DNA of 64,000 nt from Nymphaea colorata (lineage: Eukaryota; Streptophyta; Magnoliopsida; Nymphaeales; Nymphaeaceae), in the NCBI RefSeq assembly GCF_008831285.2, contig NC_045145.1, forward strand, positions 20,290,040 through 20,354,039, read 5' to 3'. The stretch's first letter is position 1, and every line of letters begins with the position of its first letter. Shown here piece after piece: positions 1-11,160 of the stretch. The notes beneath the pieces were generated by a model, which ran no database searches, was not told the origin of the DNA, and was given only the letters and a program-made list of their open reading frames with translations. Both the position numbers and the translations under genes were made by a program.

Positions 1-260
1 AAGGGCTCTTTGATCCGGTTACATGGACGTAGCTCCAAGAAGGGTCCATTTCTGCAAGATTTAAATTGTGCACTCTGTCGAGAACGCTTTGGAACACCTT
101 GTACACCAGAATAGGTATAATCATGGATCTTGAAACAGAAATGAAATAAACAGCAGAACGCACAAACAAAACTATGCTGATTTGGATTTACTGTTCTCAT
201 TGTTTTAAGAACAGCATTCAAATGCCTCTTATAGTGTCCCGGTTCTTGTCAGTTCAAAAG

Positions 261-263
<3 letters not shown>

Positions 264-296
<33 letters not shown>
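264..296. repeat. (TA)n microsatellite
   Basis: Uninterrupted TA dinucleotide run of about 33 bases. The apparent Tyr-Ile coding across it is an artefact of the repeat. Confidence 0.95.
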
Positions 297-298
<2 letters not shown>

Positions 299-509
299 GA
301 GGGAAAAATATATCGCTGTAGGCAGAAACCTAGAGCAAGAAACAGTGCCATCACTCAATCAAGCGCACACAAGGCAAAATCGAGAGCAATTAAGGAAGAC
401 ATCCTCCACCAACGAACTTATATGGGCTTGATTATTGTTGAAAGAGATGAATATTCAAGCAGATCGCCAAACCAGCCATTTACATTGTATTGCTGTAAAC
501 GTCGCTTTA

Positions 510-738
510 GGGCCCGTTTGATGGGCGGGTGAAATTTAACGCGGTAAATTTACCATGGTAAATTTTTCTGGAAAAATTTACAGGATGAAATTTCTCCCTC
601 TTCCAATCTGAAGCCCTGTTTGATGCACAGGAAGAATTTATCGTGGTAAATTTAACCATGTTTGATGCACATGAAGAATTAAACATGATAAATTTAACCC
701 TGTTTGATGCGTAGGAAGAATTTAACGTGGTAAATGTT
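510..738 (+). mobile_element. PIF/Harbinger-like terminal segment
   Basis: Begins GGGCCCGTTTGAT directly after TTA, the target trinucleotide used by PIF/Harbinger elements. It continues with GGTAAATTTACC and repeated CTGTTTGATGC units. The same sequence occurs in inverse orientation at about 33655-33826, the right end of a fuller element. I found no matching right terminus here, so this looks like one end only, with internally repeated subterminal motifs. Confidence 0.5.
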
Positions 739-744
739 GTTTTT

Positions 745-1060
745 TTTGTGTCTCTTCTCCAAATTTAGCTGCCTCTGCCCTTGCCTCTTCATCAAAGTAT
801 GATTTCTTCTCCAAAAGAAGGCCGACTCTTGTGATGTATCAAATTTTCGGCCTTCACCAATCATCTGGGTCCCAAAAAGATCATTTCCAAGGTCATAGCT
901 AACTTGTTGAAGCAGCTCATGCCTCACCTGGTGTCATCTTCCTAGCTTTTTTTTTTTTTAAATTCATCACTGCTGCCTGCACTGTGAATTCATTTTTGCT
1001 TCCGAATTAGCTCATTCTTTGGCTTCTTGCGGCTACCCACTTTGGTTTCTAGGTCTATTC
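745..1060 (-). other. Possible degenerate coding relic, unidentified
   Basis: Read on the minus strand, two frames alternate between lysine-rich text (S-R-K-K-P-K-N-E-L-I-R-K-Q, then K-K-K-K-A-R-K-M-T-P-G-E) and a continuing segment (L-L-L-E-K-K-S-Y-F-D-E-E-A-R-A-E-A-A-K). The composition looks like an old coding exon broken by frameshifts. I do not recognise the family. It adjoins the Harbinger-like end and could have been carried by it. It may also be chance. Confidence 0.2.
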
Positions 1061-2759
1061 AAGAAGATATAACAGCAGGATTAACATCATGGAGTTCTCC
1101 ATGAGAACCATAAGGACCATCTGTCATTCTTTTTAAAAGAGGCCTATAATGATCGACAATCTACTCATTTTATTCAACCGTAACCACCACTGTGGTGCAT
1201 CATTCGGACTCGAGAAGGTTTGACAACTTCAACCTTGAACCATGCAATAAAACACTCATTATATGTACAGGGGAACCAACATTTTATTTATAATTTGGTA
1301 AAAGTATAAAGGTAACAAAGCCAGAAAATTCCCGACCTTTCAAGAGATGTCATTTGCTCAACATTTTCTTTACAGTTTGGCTACGATATACTCATCTCTA
1401 CAGACTGTAAAATTTTTACATGTACCTCAAGATGACATGAGCATCAATATCTGCAATTACTAATCCTAAAAATCGGCATCACCACCGTCATTTACTTGAA
1501 TTACAGTTAAGGGATTACAAGAGCATAACTGCTAAGGGTGTTTTGCAACTTTTTCTACCTCCATTAGCTATGAGCTTCTCCACACGCGCAACAATGTGCT
1601 TTCCATAAGTATATCACTTCAGAGCATTCAAGTGCACCTTGATCCGTGACAGAATGAATTCACGTTGTTGGTCTTCACAAGTATCGATTACCTTTTGCAC
1701 AACATAGTTTACTTCTAGAATTAGCATTCAGAGGGAGAGACTACAAGTATGCAATGACCCTAAATCCAGTTTCTGTAATTGTACAAAATAAGCACTAACT
1801 ATGGTATGAACTCAAATGAATAGGATAATTTAGGCAAACAAACAACAAGCAAATTAACTCACATAAATGTACAATCAAAAGAACTCATTTTACAATAAAA
1901 AAGGAAACATTTCCTTACAGAAATCCACAGTTATCAACAGCAAATTCTTTGATAATTTATTGTCTCAAGGCATTGGCAGTTGGAATACTACCCCAAAGAC
2001 TTGGGCAGATTCACGACGTACTAAACTTATTGTCATATGAATCTGATTGAAAAAGGAAACAGTTCCATACAAAAATTCAAATCAACAAAGAGGAAATTTT
2101 GGCTGTCCATGGTCCTTTGTTGTTTCAAGGGATTTGGCAGTAGCAGCACTATGTTAGTATCTGACAAATTTATCCCATAAATTTGGGCAGATTCATGACA
2201 TACTAGTTGTAGTGTTTGTAGTGTCGTATGAATCTGCATCAATTTTTCATGATAACACACCCACAGAATCTCTCTACTACCAAAGAACCCCAAAGGATCC
2301 ATGAGATATATATTATGTTGCCTCGTCCCTCTATTTATATCTTTATCCCATAGCGAGGAATATGGGAGGAGCAGTGCATATGTGGTCAATTTTATTGAAT
2401 GCAATCCGTATGAGTCTCCCGTAGTGGCAGGCTAGTTATGCCGAATCACTTCAATATGTGAGCATTGCTTGTTCTTTCCTTCTTTTTTCATGATTCTGCC
2501 AGTTCAAGAGATAATTAATATAAAACCAATCGCACAAGACAAGCCTCAATGGACAACTTCGGTGAAAACAGCATGGAGGATTCATATTCAAGGTTGGTCT
2601 TGTACACAAGCTTGAATTAACACGCACAGTGGACAAGCTGGAAATAGTAGAGACAAGAATACAATCAGGTAAGCTTCACTCTTTCTTTTCTCCATAGCAC
2701 ACTTTCTTTATATTGATTCTCATTCTACAACTTGACGCCTGACGGGTCCAAGTTCAGAA

Positions 2760-3850
2760 CTATATTGTCATTGGTTCCACCTGCGTATATATAGCTTGCC
2801 CATTTTGAAGCTGCTGTCTCATCATGTCCGGTGCCACAACAGGGGGCAGGGTGGGCTTAAGCTTCTGCCTCTCCAAGTTTTCCTCCCAACCTTCACATTC
2901 AGAAATAAAATCAATCAGGGCAAGAGAGAGTCCGACATGAAAGAAAAGGTTCATAGTTCAGCTACACGAAGAACATATATGCAGCAAGAGACAGGACAAG
3001 TTTTGTTGGTTGAGCCACATTGATCAGCAAGAGGCAGGACAAGTTCCTCCCTGGTTTAGTTTTCTAGGAGACCGCACATGGTGGAGAGAGATTGAGAGAG
3101 AGGGAGGACCTATGGAGGGGTCGAAACCCCGACGCTGGAGCTCTCTGTACTCCTGGGTGAGGGCGCAGGGCTCGCAGACGCAGTGGACGGCCCAATCGGG
3201 AGCGGGGTTCTCCGGCAGGCGGTATTGGGCCCTCAGCTTCGCCCTGAAGAAGGCAGAGTAGAGGCAGCCGCAACATGTCAGGATCTTCATCGCCTCATAC
3301 AGGCACGCGCCCGCAATGCACGCTGCACAACCACCATTGCCCAAGTGCAGAAATTAATGGGACAACCCCAAATTGGAAGAAGCAGAAGAAGATGTTGATC
3401 TACTTATGTTCTATAGAGAGAGAGAGAGAGAAAGAAAGAGAGGGTTACAAGTGCTTCCCCTGTCGACTATCTCCGCAATCCGGCCGAATGTAACACAGGG
3501 GCATAAGCATGCTAAGAAGCCTACAACCAAAAGGCAGACACAAGAGCAAATCCAGCCAAGTTAAAAGGACGGATCGATAGAAATAGATAGATAGTTAAAT
3601 CGAGAAAGAGAGAGAGAGAGAGAGAGATACAGTTAGAGGGATCGATGCAGCACTGGAAGAGGGTTGTCGACCACCGGGTGGGGAATACCATGCGAGGTTG
3701 GAGGTCGCCGTCAGAACGGTAATCATATTCGTACTGCATCTGCCAGGCGGTGGGGTTGCCAAGGGCCGGCTCCCCATAATAGGGGCTTTTCTCAGAAGAG
3801 GAAGACGATGCGGCGGCAGCTGCCTGTTTCATCCCGCCCTGCGGATACAT
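2760..3850 (-). CDS. PLAC8-domain (CNR/PCR-like) protein, 4 exons, 211 aa
   Basis: Predicted as complement(join(2760..2890,3110..3322,3449..3520,3631..3850)). All splice sites are GT..AG and all introns are phase 1. I chose the ATG at 3850 (M-Y-P-Q-G-G), the first in-frame ATG after an upstream stop. The open frame extends to 3925 but only from a GTG codon. The N-terminus is Ala/Ser-rich (residues 1-60). The PLAC8 domain (about 60-168) has F-Q-C-C-I-D-P, the canonical L-C-P-C-V-T-F-G-R-I-A-E-I, a Cys-rich hydrophobic segment (L-T-C-C-G-C-L-Y) and Y-R-L-P-E-N-P-A-P-D-W. The usual [10 protein letters not shown] reads C-A-L-T-Q-E-Y-R-E-L, so one conserved Cys is replaced by Thr. The tail starts G-W-E-E-N-L-E-R-Q and ends Q-V-E-P-M-T-I. 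Family members are small membrane proteins implicated in cell number control or metal tolerance. A specific role here is not shown. Confidence 0.85.
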
Positions 3851-3912
3851 GTCGTGATCGTGCTGAACCTCCGCTAGAAAAGCAGATGGAGAAAGCGAGC
3901 TTTGTGGAATTA

Positions 3913-3946
3913 CGGTAGGCGGCACATCCAGCGGTGCCGCCTACCG
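3913..3946. repeat. Perfect 13-bp inverted repeat upstream of the PLAC8 gene
   Basis: CGGTAGGCGGCAC at 3913-3925 and its exact reverse complement at 3934-3946 are separated by 8 nt. It starts 63 bp upstream of the chosen ATG, so it lies in the 5' UTR or core promoter. It could fold as a GC-rich hairpin in the leader or be a palindromic binding site. Confidence 0.85.
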
Positions 3947-6900
3947 ATTATACTCTGTAAATCAGAAGGAAGAAGAAGGAGAAAGCCCAAAAGTTGAATG
4001 TCGCTACTTCCTCCTCAGATCGTGTACAAAAGACGCCGCTTTAGCTTTCACGATCCCAACTATGACCAATTTAAAAACGGGTGTTCGACTTCGGGGCAGC
4101 CCGGGGACAACCAATGTCACATCAGCAGCAGCCCAAGAATATGGCACAAGCTCATACCATTAAAGGTGTAAGCTCGTATCCCCGAAGGACCAGCCGGATC
4201 CACGGTCAGCTCGCCGGAATTTCCGCTACGATCAGGTTGAACCAGCAGGGGAACGAGCAGATTTCTGATTTTATATGAACCACCTCCTTGCTCCGCAAAA
4301 ACTAAAAACCGCCAAGAAGTTAGCGGAGGAAAATTTACGACTCTTAGCTTAGCCATCGCGTTTTTTGTTTAGACGACATTTGGATAAGAAGAAAATTGTG
4401 TTTTTGAAATACCATTTGGATAAAAAAAAAAAAAAAATGTGCTCCAAAACTATGTACCCTCAAAATAAATTAAATTATTCTAGCCTCTATTAAGTAAAGT
4501 TGAAGAAACAAGCATTTTTTTTTCATGAAATATTGTAACATGGGGATGCATGCGAAAACACTGCTGATTGTCATATGATTTAAATGCATAAAAAGAAAAA
4601 GAGAAGGTTATTTAATTTTTTGATAAAAGTGGAAAGCCACAACCACGAAGGGGTTGGAGAATTTTTGCATCAAAGGTAGAATTAACATGGTATAAGTGAC
4701 CAAGGTTTTCGTCTACAACTTCTTCTTGTCTGAATAAGGGAATTAATGGGCAACAACAATATTGCAGATGGATTAAGTTGTCGTTTCTTCAATAAAATCA
4801 AGATAATGATTCAAACGTTGCTGAATTAATTTTTTTTCTTCAAACGTTTGGCAACAGTATACTTTCCGTCCAAACATGATATGTTAGGCAAGATTAAAGG
4901 TCAACACTAGCTAGTTGGTATATAGAACAGAAGGCCATAAAGGTTACCTCCAAGTTAAGAGTTTTTGATCCTTACCATGCGAATTGCTTTCTCAAAGAGA
5001 GATTTAAAAAATGCATAATATTATATTTTTTCAGCGAATAAATAATTTTTTTTTTACAAAAAAGATCGACCATTGATTTTTAAGGAGCACCTAGAAAACT
5101 TGAAAGAAACAAAACCACAAGTCTCCCACCACGAGAATCCCGCGTTTTACTACGGGCAGAAGAAAACCAGTCAGTAAAAAGTCAATTTCACCGAAGAAAT
5201 AACCATGGGGACAGTGAAGACCTGTGTTTATCGATAGCATGAGAACATCGTCGCAAGAGCGTCATGTTTACTGTATGTAGACATGAATAAAGACTAGATA
5301 TGTACTTACGGTTTTATTGAAAAGATTATTACCGACAGTCTATCAGCTTTAGTTTGTCATATGTTAATTGCAGGGTAATCTTTTGTATTCCCATTATTTG
5401 GGTTCTACGTAATATGTATAAATGAACTTTACGGAGAAGGGGCACGTTAGTAAAAGGCCAGAGTTACTGACGGAAGGGACTCGTCAGTATAGAGCAGATT
5501 TTTACCACATAAAGTAATAAAAGTTTGGAATGTACTGACGACATGATGTCATCCGTAAAGGTTTGAAGTTTACTCATGAGAAAGTCGCCATCTGTGTAGG
5601 TGGACACTATCGTCGCAGCCCGGACTAGAAAGAGAGTCTGATGGACACTAGATGTGCCTGTTTGGAGGATGATGGCGGAGGCTTGGAGAATTCCGGAGGT
5701 TGATTTGGCCGGAGTTGTAGATGGTAGAAAGGTATTTTTTATTTCAGTTGATGTTAAAATTTTGAAACTATAGTTTGGCTCTTACGACAAAAAAAAATCT
5801 TTGTTTTGTCCCAAAACCACCTCTTAGTAAATTTGATTAATGCCGCTTATCAAAATTTGGAACAATTAGAAAATTACAAAAATGAAAGCATTTATTTCGA
5901 ACAACAAAGAGCGATTAATCAGGTCCAACAACGAGTTTTCCAACAAGCCTCACAAGGGCTCTAGGAACTTTGAATAAGTGTTTAAACGGCGAGTTACATT
6001 TACGCACCATCGGTGCTAATATTGACATACTTAGGGCCATGAAAGAAATAACCGATTAGTCCTTCTACTATAAGATAGGTATTATTTTTCTTCGTAAAGG
6101 GCTATCTTGGTTGCAAGTTTACTCGGGTTACAACCCTGTTCACTTGCCTACTCATTATTAGCAACATAATTTAACTTCTCAAGTAATGCAACTATTGCCT
6201 CTCTTCAAATTATGTTTTTCAATTTTGACATTGACTGAAATATTATTTTTTAAAATTTTTATATAAAATAAGTGAAATTTTTTAAAATTTACATGTAATT
6301 TTTTTTTGAGGTGGAGCCAGGGTCCATGCGGACCCCTTCTGGACTCCGCTCGTCATTCCATCACACTTTGTCAGTCGTTCTTGAAAGTTCACTAGACATT
6401 CCTGGCTTATCAGTTATTGGTGGAAAATATAAAATGAGCGGGGACCCAACTTTTTCTGTCGTGTTTGTAGGTTATGCGGTTTGAGCTGATGTGCACTTAG
6501 CTTTTTACATTCGCCGACTCTTGACTAGTTGCCCCTACCCAATTATTTTATCACTCTTTATTTGTTTGTTTTTAGCATTTTATGGGTTCTATTTCTTTTG
6601 TTTTTAATTTTTTTTTACTTCTTTTCACAACTTTTTGCTATTGCATTTTTCATTTTGCCGGTTCTCTCTCTCACTCTCTAAACACTCTCTAAATGAGATA
6701 TTTGAGACTTCCTTTACTGACGACAACGCTCTCGAGTGGCGTGGCTATTGCGTAGACATAACACTTGTTTCTTTCACCTCACCGCTTTCAACAACAAGCG
6801 TCGATCCTCTTTCCCTCCCATTTGATTTGCATTGCAGGTCGTATAATTAAGGGCGATGATAAATTGCCGGCGTTGACTGAATATTGTCATCTTTTCACCA

Positions 6901-7770
6901 AATCCAGCCGATCCTTTCTGCTTCCTTGCAAGGTCTCCCCTTTCACTGGTTGGGGCCTCAGGCCCCATTAGGCCTGTAGAATTGCGAGTCCCCACAATCT
7001 TTTTTTTTTTTTGAACTTTCTAAAAATTAGTTAATAAGATATATATATATATATTCATAATGTTTAAAACTATACATTAAAAATTCTGTTTTCAGATGTT
7101 TAAACTAAAGCTTATGACTAAAAATTTGATGTTTCTGAGTTTTAGATCCTTAAAAATCTTATTCAGATTTGATTTGTAGTTCATGTTTAAATATTATGGT
7201 GCTAAGCACCTACTCAAGTTAAATAGCCGTGCACCAAACTGGTATTGAGGGGACCAGCTTCCACATGGGCTGATGAACAAAGAGAAAAGATGGAAAATGC
7301 TTAAGTCCTACCAGGTCAATGCATTGCAGAAATGAAGAAGATGGTCGATTAACACGGATGGCCTTATATTTAGCATCAACAATGAAGTCAGTCCACATTT
7401 TAATAAACATGAACATGGTGTATGGATAGAGATGCCAACAGATCAGATTTGAATTGGATGTACCTCTGGTTGATTCAATATTCAAACATTCAGATTCCAA
7501 CTTTTAATTAGAGCAAACGGATGGGCATAACATCTTCCCGGTTTTTACAGAAGCGGCGGGGAGATTGGTGGGTAAAGGACTCTGAACGCACTTCTGCCTC
7601 CGCGCCAATTTGGTCACGAATGGCAACTTGTTATCATACAGAAATGATGAGACTGACAGGATGAGTAAAAGAACAAGCAAAAACGTTCAACCAACCCAAA
7701 AAAAAACAAAAGAAAAATCAAAGATGGCGGCCGGTGAAGAATCTGGACACGACGGCGAGAAAAAAGCACT
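3947..7770. other. Intergenic region with an organelle-DNA fossil
   Basis: About 3.8 kb of AT-rich DNA without an intact gene. The only recognisable coding relic is the atpF piece listed separately. Around 5455-5490 there is a short inverted motif (ACTGACGG / CGTCAGT). Near 6310-6360 there is a GC-richer patch of the kind seen at hAT-like ends. Open frames at 6635-6995 and 7219-7500 show no family motif. Confidence 0.6.
5824..6059 (+). pseudogene. atpF: Nuclear fragment of plastid atpF (3' end)
   Basis: Translation gives the C-terminus of chloroplast ATP synthase CF0 subunit b: [11 protein letters not shown], then [10 protein letters not shown] and R-V-F-Q-Q-A, then after a frame change L-H-L-R-T-I, M-K-E-I-T-D and a stop at 6057-6059. 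One base is missing near 5959 (GGGCTC where GGGGCTC is expected). The bases after the stop do not resemble atpA, the plastid neighbour, and no plastid sequence precedes it. This is therefore a short nuclear plastid-derived insert (NUPT), not a functional gene. It covers roughly the last 75-80 codons of atpF exon 2. Confidence 0.88.
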
Positions 7771-8736
7771 CTAGCGATGCATCGGCACGGCCATGGATGG
7801 AGGCATGGTGATTCCGCTATTTTGCTTCTCCAGATTCCCTTGCCAACCTTCCGCAGATAAAACGCACAGGTTGGAAGATGAGACAGAGAGAGAGAGAGAA
7901 AGAGCAGGAGATCTGGGGAGAGGTTGTGGAGGAGTTACCTATCTCCAGGTCGAAGCCTCTGTTCTTGAGCTCTCTGTATTCTTGGCAGAGGGCGCATGAC
8001 TCGCAGCAGCAGTGGACGATCCAGTCGGGGCATGGCGACTCCTCCAGGTTGAAATGAGCCCTCATCTTGGATCGGTAGAAGCAGGAGTAGAGGCACCCCA
8101 TCCCCATAAAGCAGTTGATCAGCGAGTACAGAGCCCCACTTGTGGCACACGCTGCTCTCTCATCACCCAGATCAATTATGACATCCCAACAAAGAAAAAG
8201 ATGAAATTGAATCCAGAAATCAATCGACACAGAATAGAGTGAAAGAAAGAGAGGAAGAAAGACAGAGACTCACAGCTTGACCCTTTATCCACAATCTCTG
8301 CTATCTGCCCGAAGACCACGCAGGGGCAGATGCACCCCAAACAACCTACAATTGCACAACAAACGTTAATTCAGAGACAGAGAAAGATGTCACAAGCTCA
8401 ACTCCGCCCATCAACTACTGGTTCTGAAACTAAATACAAGCGCAAACTCCGCCTACCCACGTCCCCAGACAGGGTGAGGAGATCGTGTTCCTTTTGCCGG
8501 AAAACGGAAGAAGAAAGAAACAAAAAGGAAGAAGAGGAAGACTCACAATTGTTGCAGTCGTCGCAGCAATCGCAGAGGCCAGTCGTCCATGGAATCGGCG
8601 TCTGGGAGCGGATGGGCATCGGCTGCACAGGAGGAGGGCCGACAACCACCGGTATCAATCCGGCCGGGTGCTGCGGGAACGGCCCCGGTTGCGGGGTCTG
8701 TGGCTTGACATAGGACTCCGGGATGGTGGGATACAT
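7771..8736 (-). CDS. PLAC8-domain (CNR/PCR-like) protein, 4 exons, 183 aa
   Basis: Predicted as complement(join(7771..7847,7939..8151,8274..8345,8547..8736)), all GT..AG, all phase 1. It starts M-Y-P-T-I-P-E-S-Y. The 48-residue Pro-rich head leads into [12 protein letters not shown]. It has the full family signature C-C-L-G-C-I-C-P-C followed by [11 protein letters not shown]. Exon 3 encodes C-A-T-S-G-A-L-Y, a hydrophobic Cys-rich segment ([12 protein letters not shown]) and [10 protein letters not shown]. The tail is G-W-Q-G-N-L-E-K-Q and ends P-M-H-R. This is the most canonical CNR/PCR-type gene in the window; in PCR proteins the CC..CPC motif is linked to metal tolerance and assembly. The protein is expected at the plasma membrane. 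A (GA)n tract sits in intron 3. Confidence 0.9.
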
Positions 8737-9049
8737 GAGGGGAGCTCGGAAATTTCCCCTGACTCGACTTCGATCTCCTTCCTCTTTCGTTTGTGGGTCT
8801 TCTTCTGGTTCTCCTCCCGAAGATTACGATAAGAGCGTACACAAATGATATGAGTTTAGTGTATTTCCCTCGTCACCTCCGTAATGCGGAAGTGACCGCA
8901 GCGGTACTTGGTCGTGTTTGTGAACCCGGGACGAGTCGTCCCCCTCGCTCTCAAAACGAAAGGAAAAGTGCCATGGATGTTTGACCCACTGGAACGAAAG
9001 GAAAAGTGCCATTGATGATTGGCAACTGTTGTTTCAAAGTCTTGTGGTT

Positions 9050-9310
9050 TGGATTTGGACTTGGAAGATGATTGGATTAGCGAGTTGACTCGTCGATTCA
9101 ATAAATTGATTCATCGACTCGATCGAGTTTAAAAATAACATAAATCAAACGAGTCAAGACCGAATCAAATCAAGTTGAGTCGAACCAAGTCGGACCACGT
9201 AGGAGGTGAATCGGGCCGACAGGCCAACCTCAACTCCGGACCAGACCAGGTTATAGGTTTTTCTCAGCATCACTGGACAATTCCAAAGCCAACTCGACAG
9301 TCAGCTAACT
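9050..9310 (+). repeat. Dispersed repeat copy 1 (GACTCG/CGAGTT-rich)
   Basis: Contains GAGTTGACTCGTCGATTC, the ATCGAGTTTAAAAATAACAT motif and a run of AA-CGAGTCAAGAC. It matches the copy at 10950-11160 in order and orientation with many substitutions. It ends near an ACCAGACCAGGTT motif followed by ..CCAACTCGACAGTCAGC. Family not identified. Confidence 0.6.
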
Positions 9311-10123
9311 ATAGGTAACGGTCAAGACGGAATGTTCCAAAATTTACCATCCAGCCCTTTAAAAACGCCTTAAATCTCAACCAGGTGACCAACAGCTACG
9401 GCTTGGCCAGCTTTGTCAGTATTACTGTTATTTTTTTCCTTGCATAGACGACGGAGACATTATTGAGCTTTGTCTCTTTCCCTCGTTGCAAAGTGATAAA
9501 GCCTGAAACTTGGACTCCGGTCTTCGTCAACTGTATCCAAAGTTTTACTTTTAAACGCCCAAAAGAAAAACAATTTGCAATTTACTTCACCGCCGGCCAC
9601 CTGGATTTCAAAACAATATAAAGATTAGATGTCCTTTTCCGGTTGTCTGGCTGAAAGTTGTTTGGCCCATTTAAGATAAGGAGAAATCTAAAGCCCCTCT
9701 CACATGACTTTCAAGAACAACTAAGAGCATAGCATGAAAAGAAAAATTCCATCGCAATTTGGGTGTATTTGTTAGTTTATTTTATTTGGGTTTATTTATA
9801 TATATATTTTTAGGTTTTATTTAAGGGCGTTTAACCTTCGTTTGTAATCAGTTTTTTGAGTGAATGAAAACCCTAATTGCATCTCTTTTCATCTATTCCA
9901 AGATTTGTTAGGTGTTTGATTGTGGATTAGAGCATCAACTTCACTACAATTATGAACACAATTTTTGAAATTATATAAATCAGCATAAAATCACATATTA
10001 CCTTTTCATTTGTCGTCTCCCTTCTCATCTTATGCGGCTACACATGTCCTTACTATGCTGCTTACTTTTCCACAAATTGCTGTTGTCATTGCTGCAACTA
10101 TAAATTTACAAGTTGAGCTATCA

Positions 10124-10126
<3 letters not shown>

Positions 10127-10198
<72 letters not shown>
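10127..10198. repeat. (AT)n microsatellite, 72 bp
   Basis: Uninterrupted AT dinucleotide array of 36 units. Confidence 0.97.
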
Positions 10199-10201
<3 letters not shown>

Positions 10202-10924
10202 TATTTGAAGTCAACTATCTCTAGGGTCAGTTGATTATTATTATTTTTTTGTGTAGTTGAAAATCATCCGAAAAAAGTACATTCCATTGTAAAAAAGTGA
10301 TTGTTCTTTAACATGCTGAAGTTAGGTGTACTTATTTTTAGTGTTTTTTTTTTTCAATTAGTCATAACGGTTGGTCAGTAGTAAAATTTTCATATAAAGA
10401 TTCCAAATTAAGTTAAAAGCATGACGTATGCTTCCCGTTCCACTACACACATGATGCAAGCATCGTGTACCGTCATGATCGGCAATCGATTGGGCGGGAG
10501 AAGATTTTTTTGTTATGGTGCGAAATACTGAAAGACTGACTTTCAGAGGGGCCAATGTATTTATGAAAATTTTCTAGGGTCAAAGTAAAATTTCCAAAAA
10601 TTTGAACATATAAATTTTAAATTTTCAAAATCTAGGGAGGCGGCCATGTGCTCTTATTCGTCCCCATTGCTTCACTCCTGAGATCAACCGTCCACGTCAT
10701 CGCACAATTAATAAAATATTGGAAAATTTTCTTTCTCAAGTGTACGTTTTATTTACCATGTAATAAAGCAAGATTTTTTTAGTAATTTTTAATAAGAGGG
10801 ACATGTAAAATAAGACTACACGATAAGAATATGACTTACCAGTTGAGAGTAGCTATTAAAAAAAATTGCAGGCAATGTTTTTCTCATGCTCATCTTAACA
10901 GGATGAGCCACTTATAAGCAACTG

Positions 10925-11160
10925 CGGTTAGCATAGTTGGTAAATTAAGTTAGTAAATTAGGGATTCGGATTCAGATCAACAAAAGACTAGGCCACCGGG
11001 TCAGCAAATTGACTTATTGACTCGCTCGAGTTTTAAGATAACATGAATCGGACGAATCAAGACGAGTTGAGCAGAGTTATGGCGGAGTCAGACTCGCCAA
11101 CCTTGACTCGTGACCAGGTTTTTTAGCGATCCAAGCTGACACCAGTAATTCAGCCAACCA
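10925..11160 (+). repeat. Dispersed repeat copy 2, preceded by a SINE-like head
   Basis: Homologous to 9050-9310 (TTGACTCGCTCGAGTTTT, AACATGAATCGGACGA, ACTCGTGACCAGGTT). Just upstream, TTAGCATAGTTGGTAAATTA resembles a tRNA-type A box and GGATTCGGATTCAGA a weak B box, so the family may be SINE-related. The link is tentative. Confidence 0.45.

Larger units (their letters stand above)
1..2759. other. Left flank, no confident gene
   Basis: AT-rich DNA with no intact gene that I can support. It holds a (TA)n tract, a Harbinger-like end segment and a short stretch with weak coding character, each listed separately. The short open frames at 2033-2404 and 2451-2636 on the minus strand show no recognisable motif and no PLAC8 similarity. 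I see nothing else in 1100-2750. Confidence 0.6.

Noticed and set aside
3851-3925. N-terminal extension of the first PLAC8 gene (to 3925)
   Set aside because: The extension would begin at GTG. The first in-frame ATG is at 3850 and gives M-Y-P, like the neighbouring gene.
10010-10234. Open frame with a long Tyr-Ile run
   Set aside because: It is the (AT)n microsatellite read as codons; the same applies at 174-431, 12827-13012 and 47305-47577.
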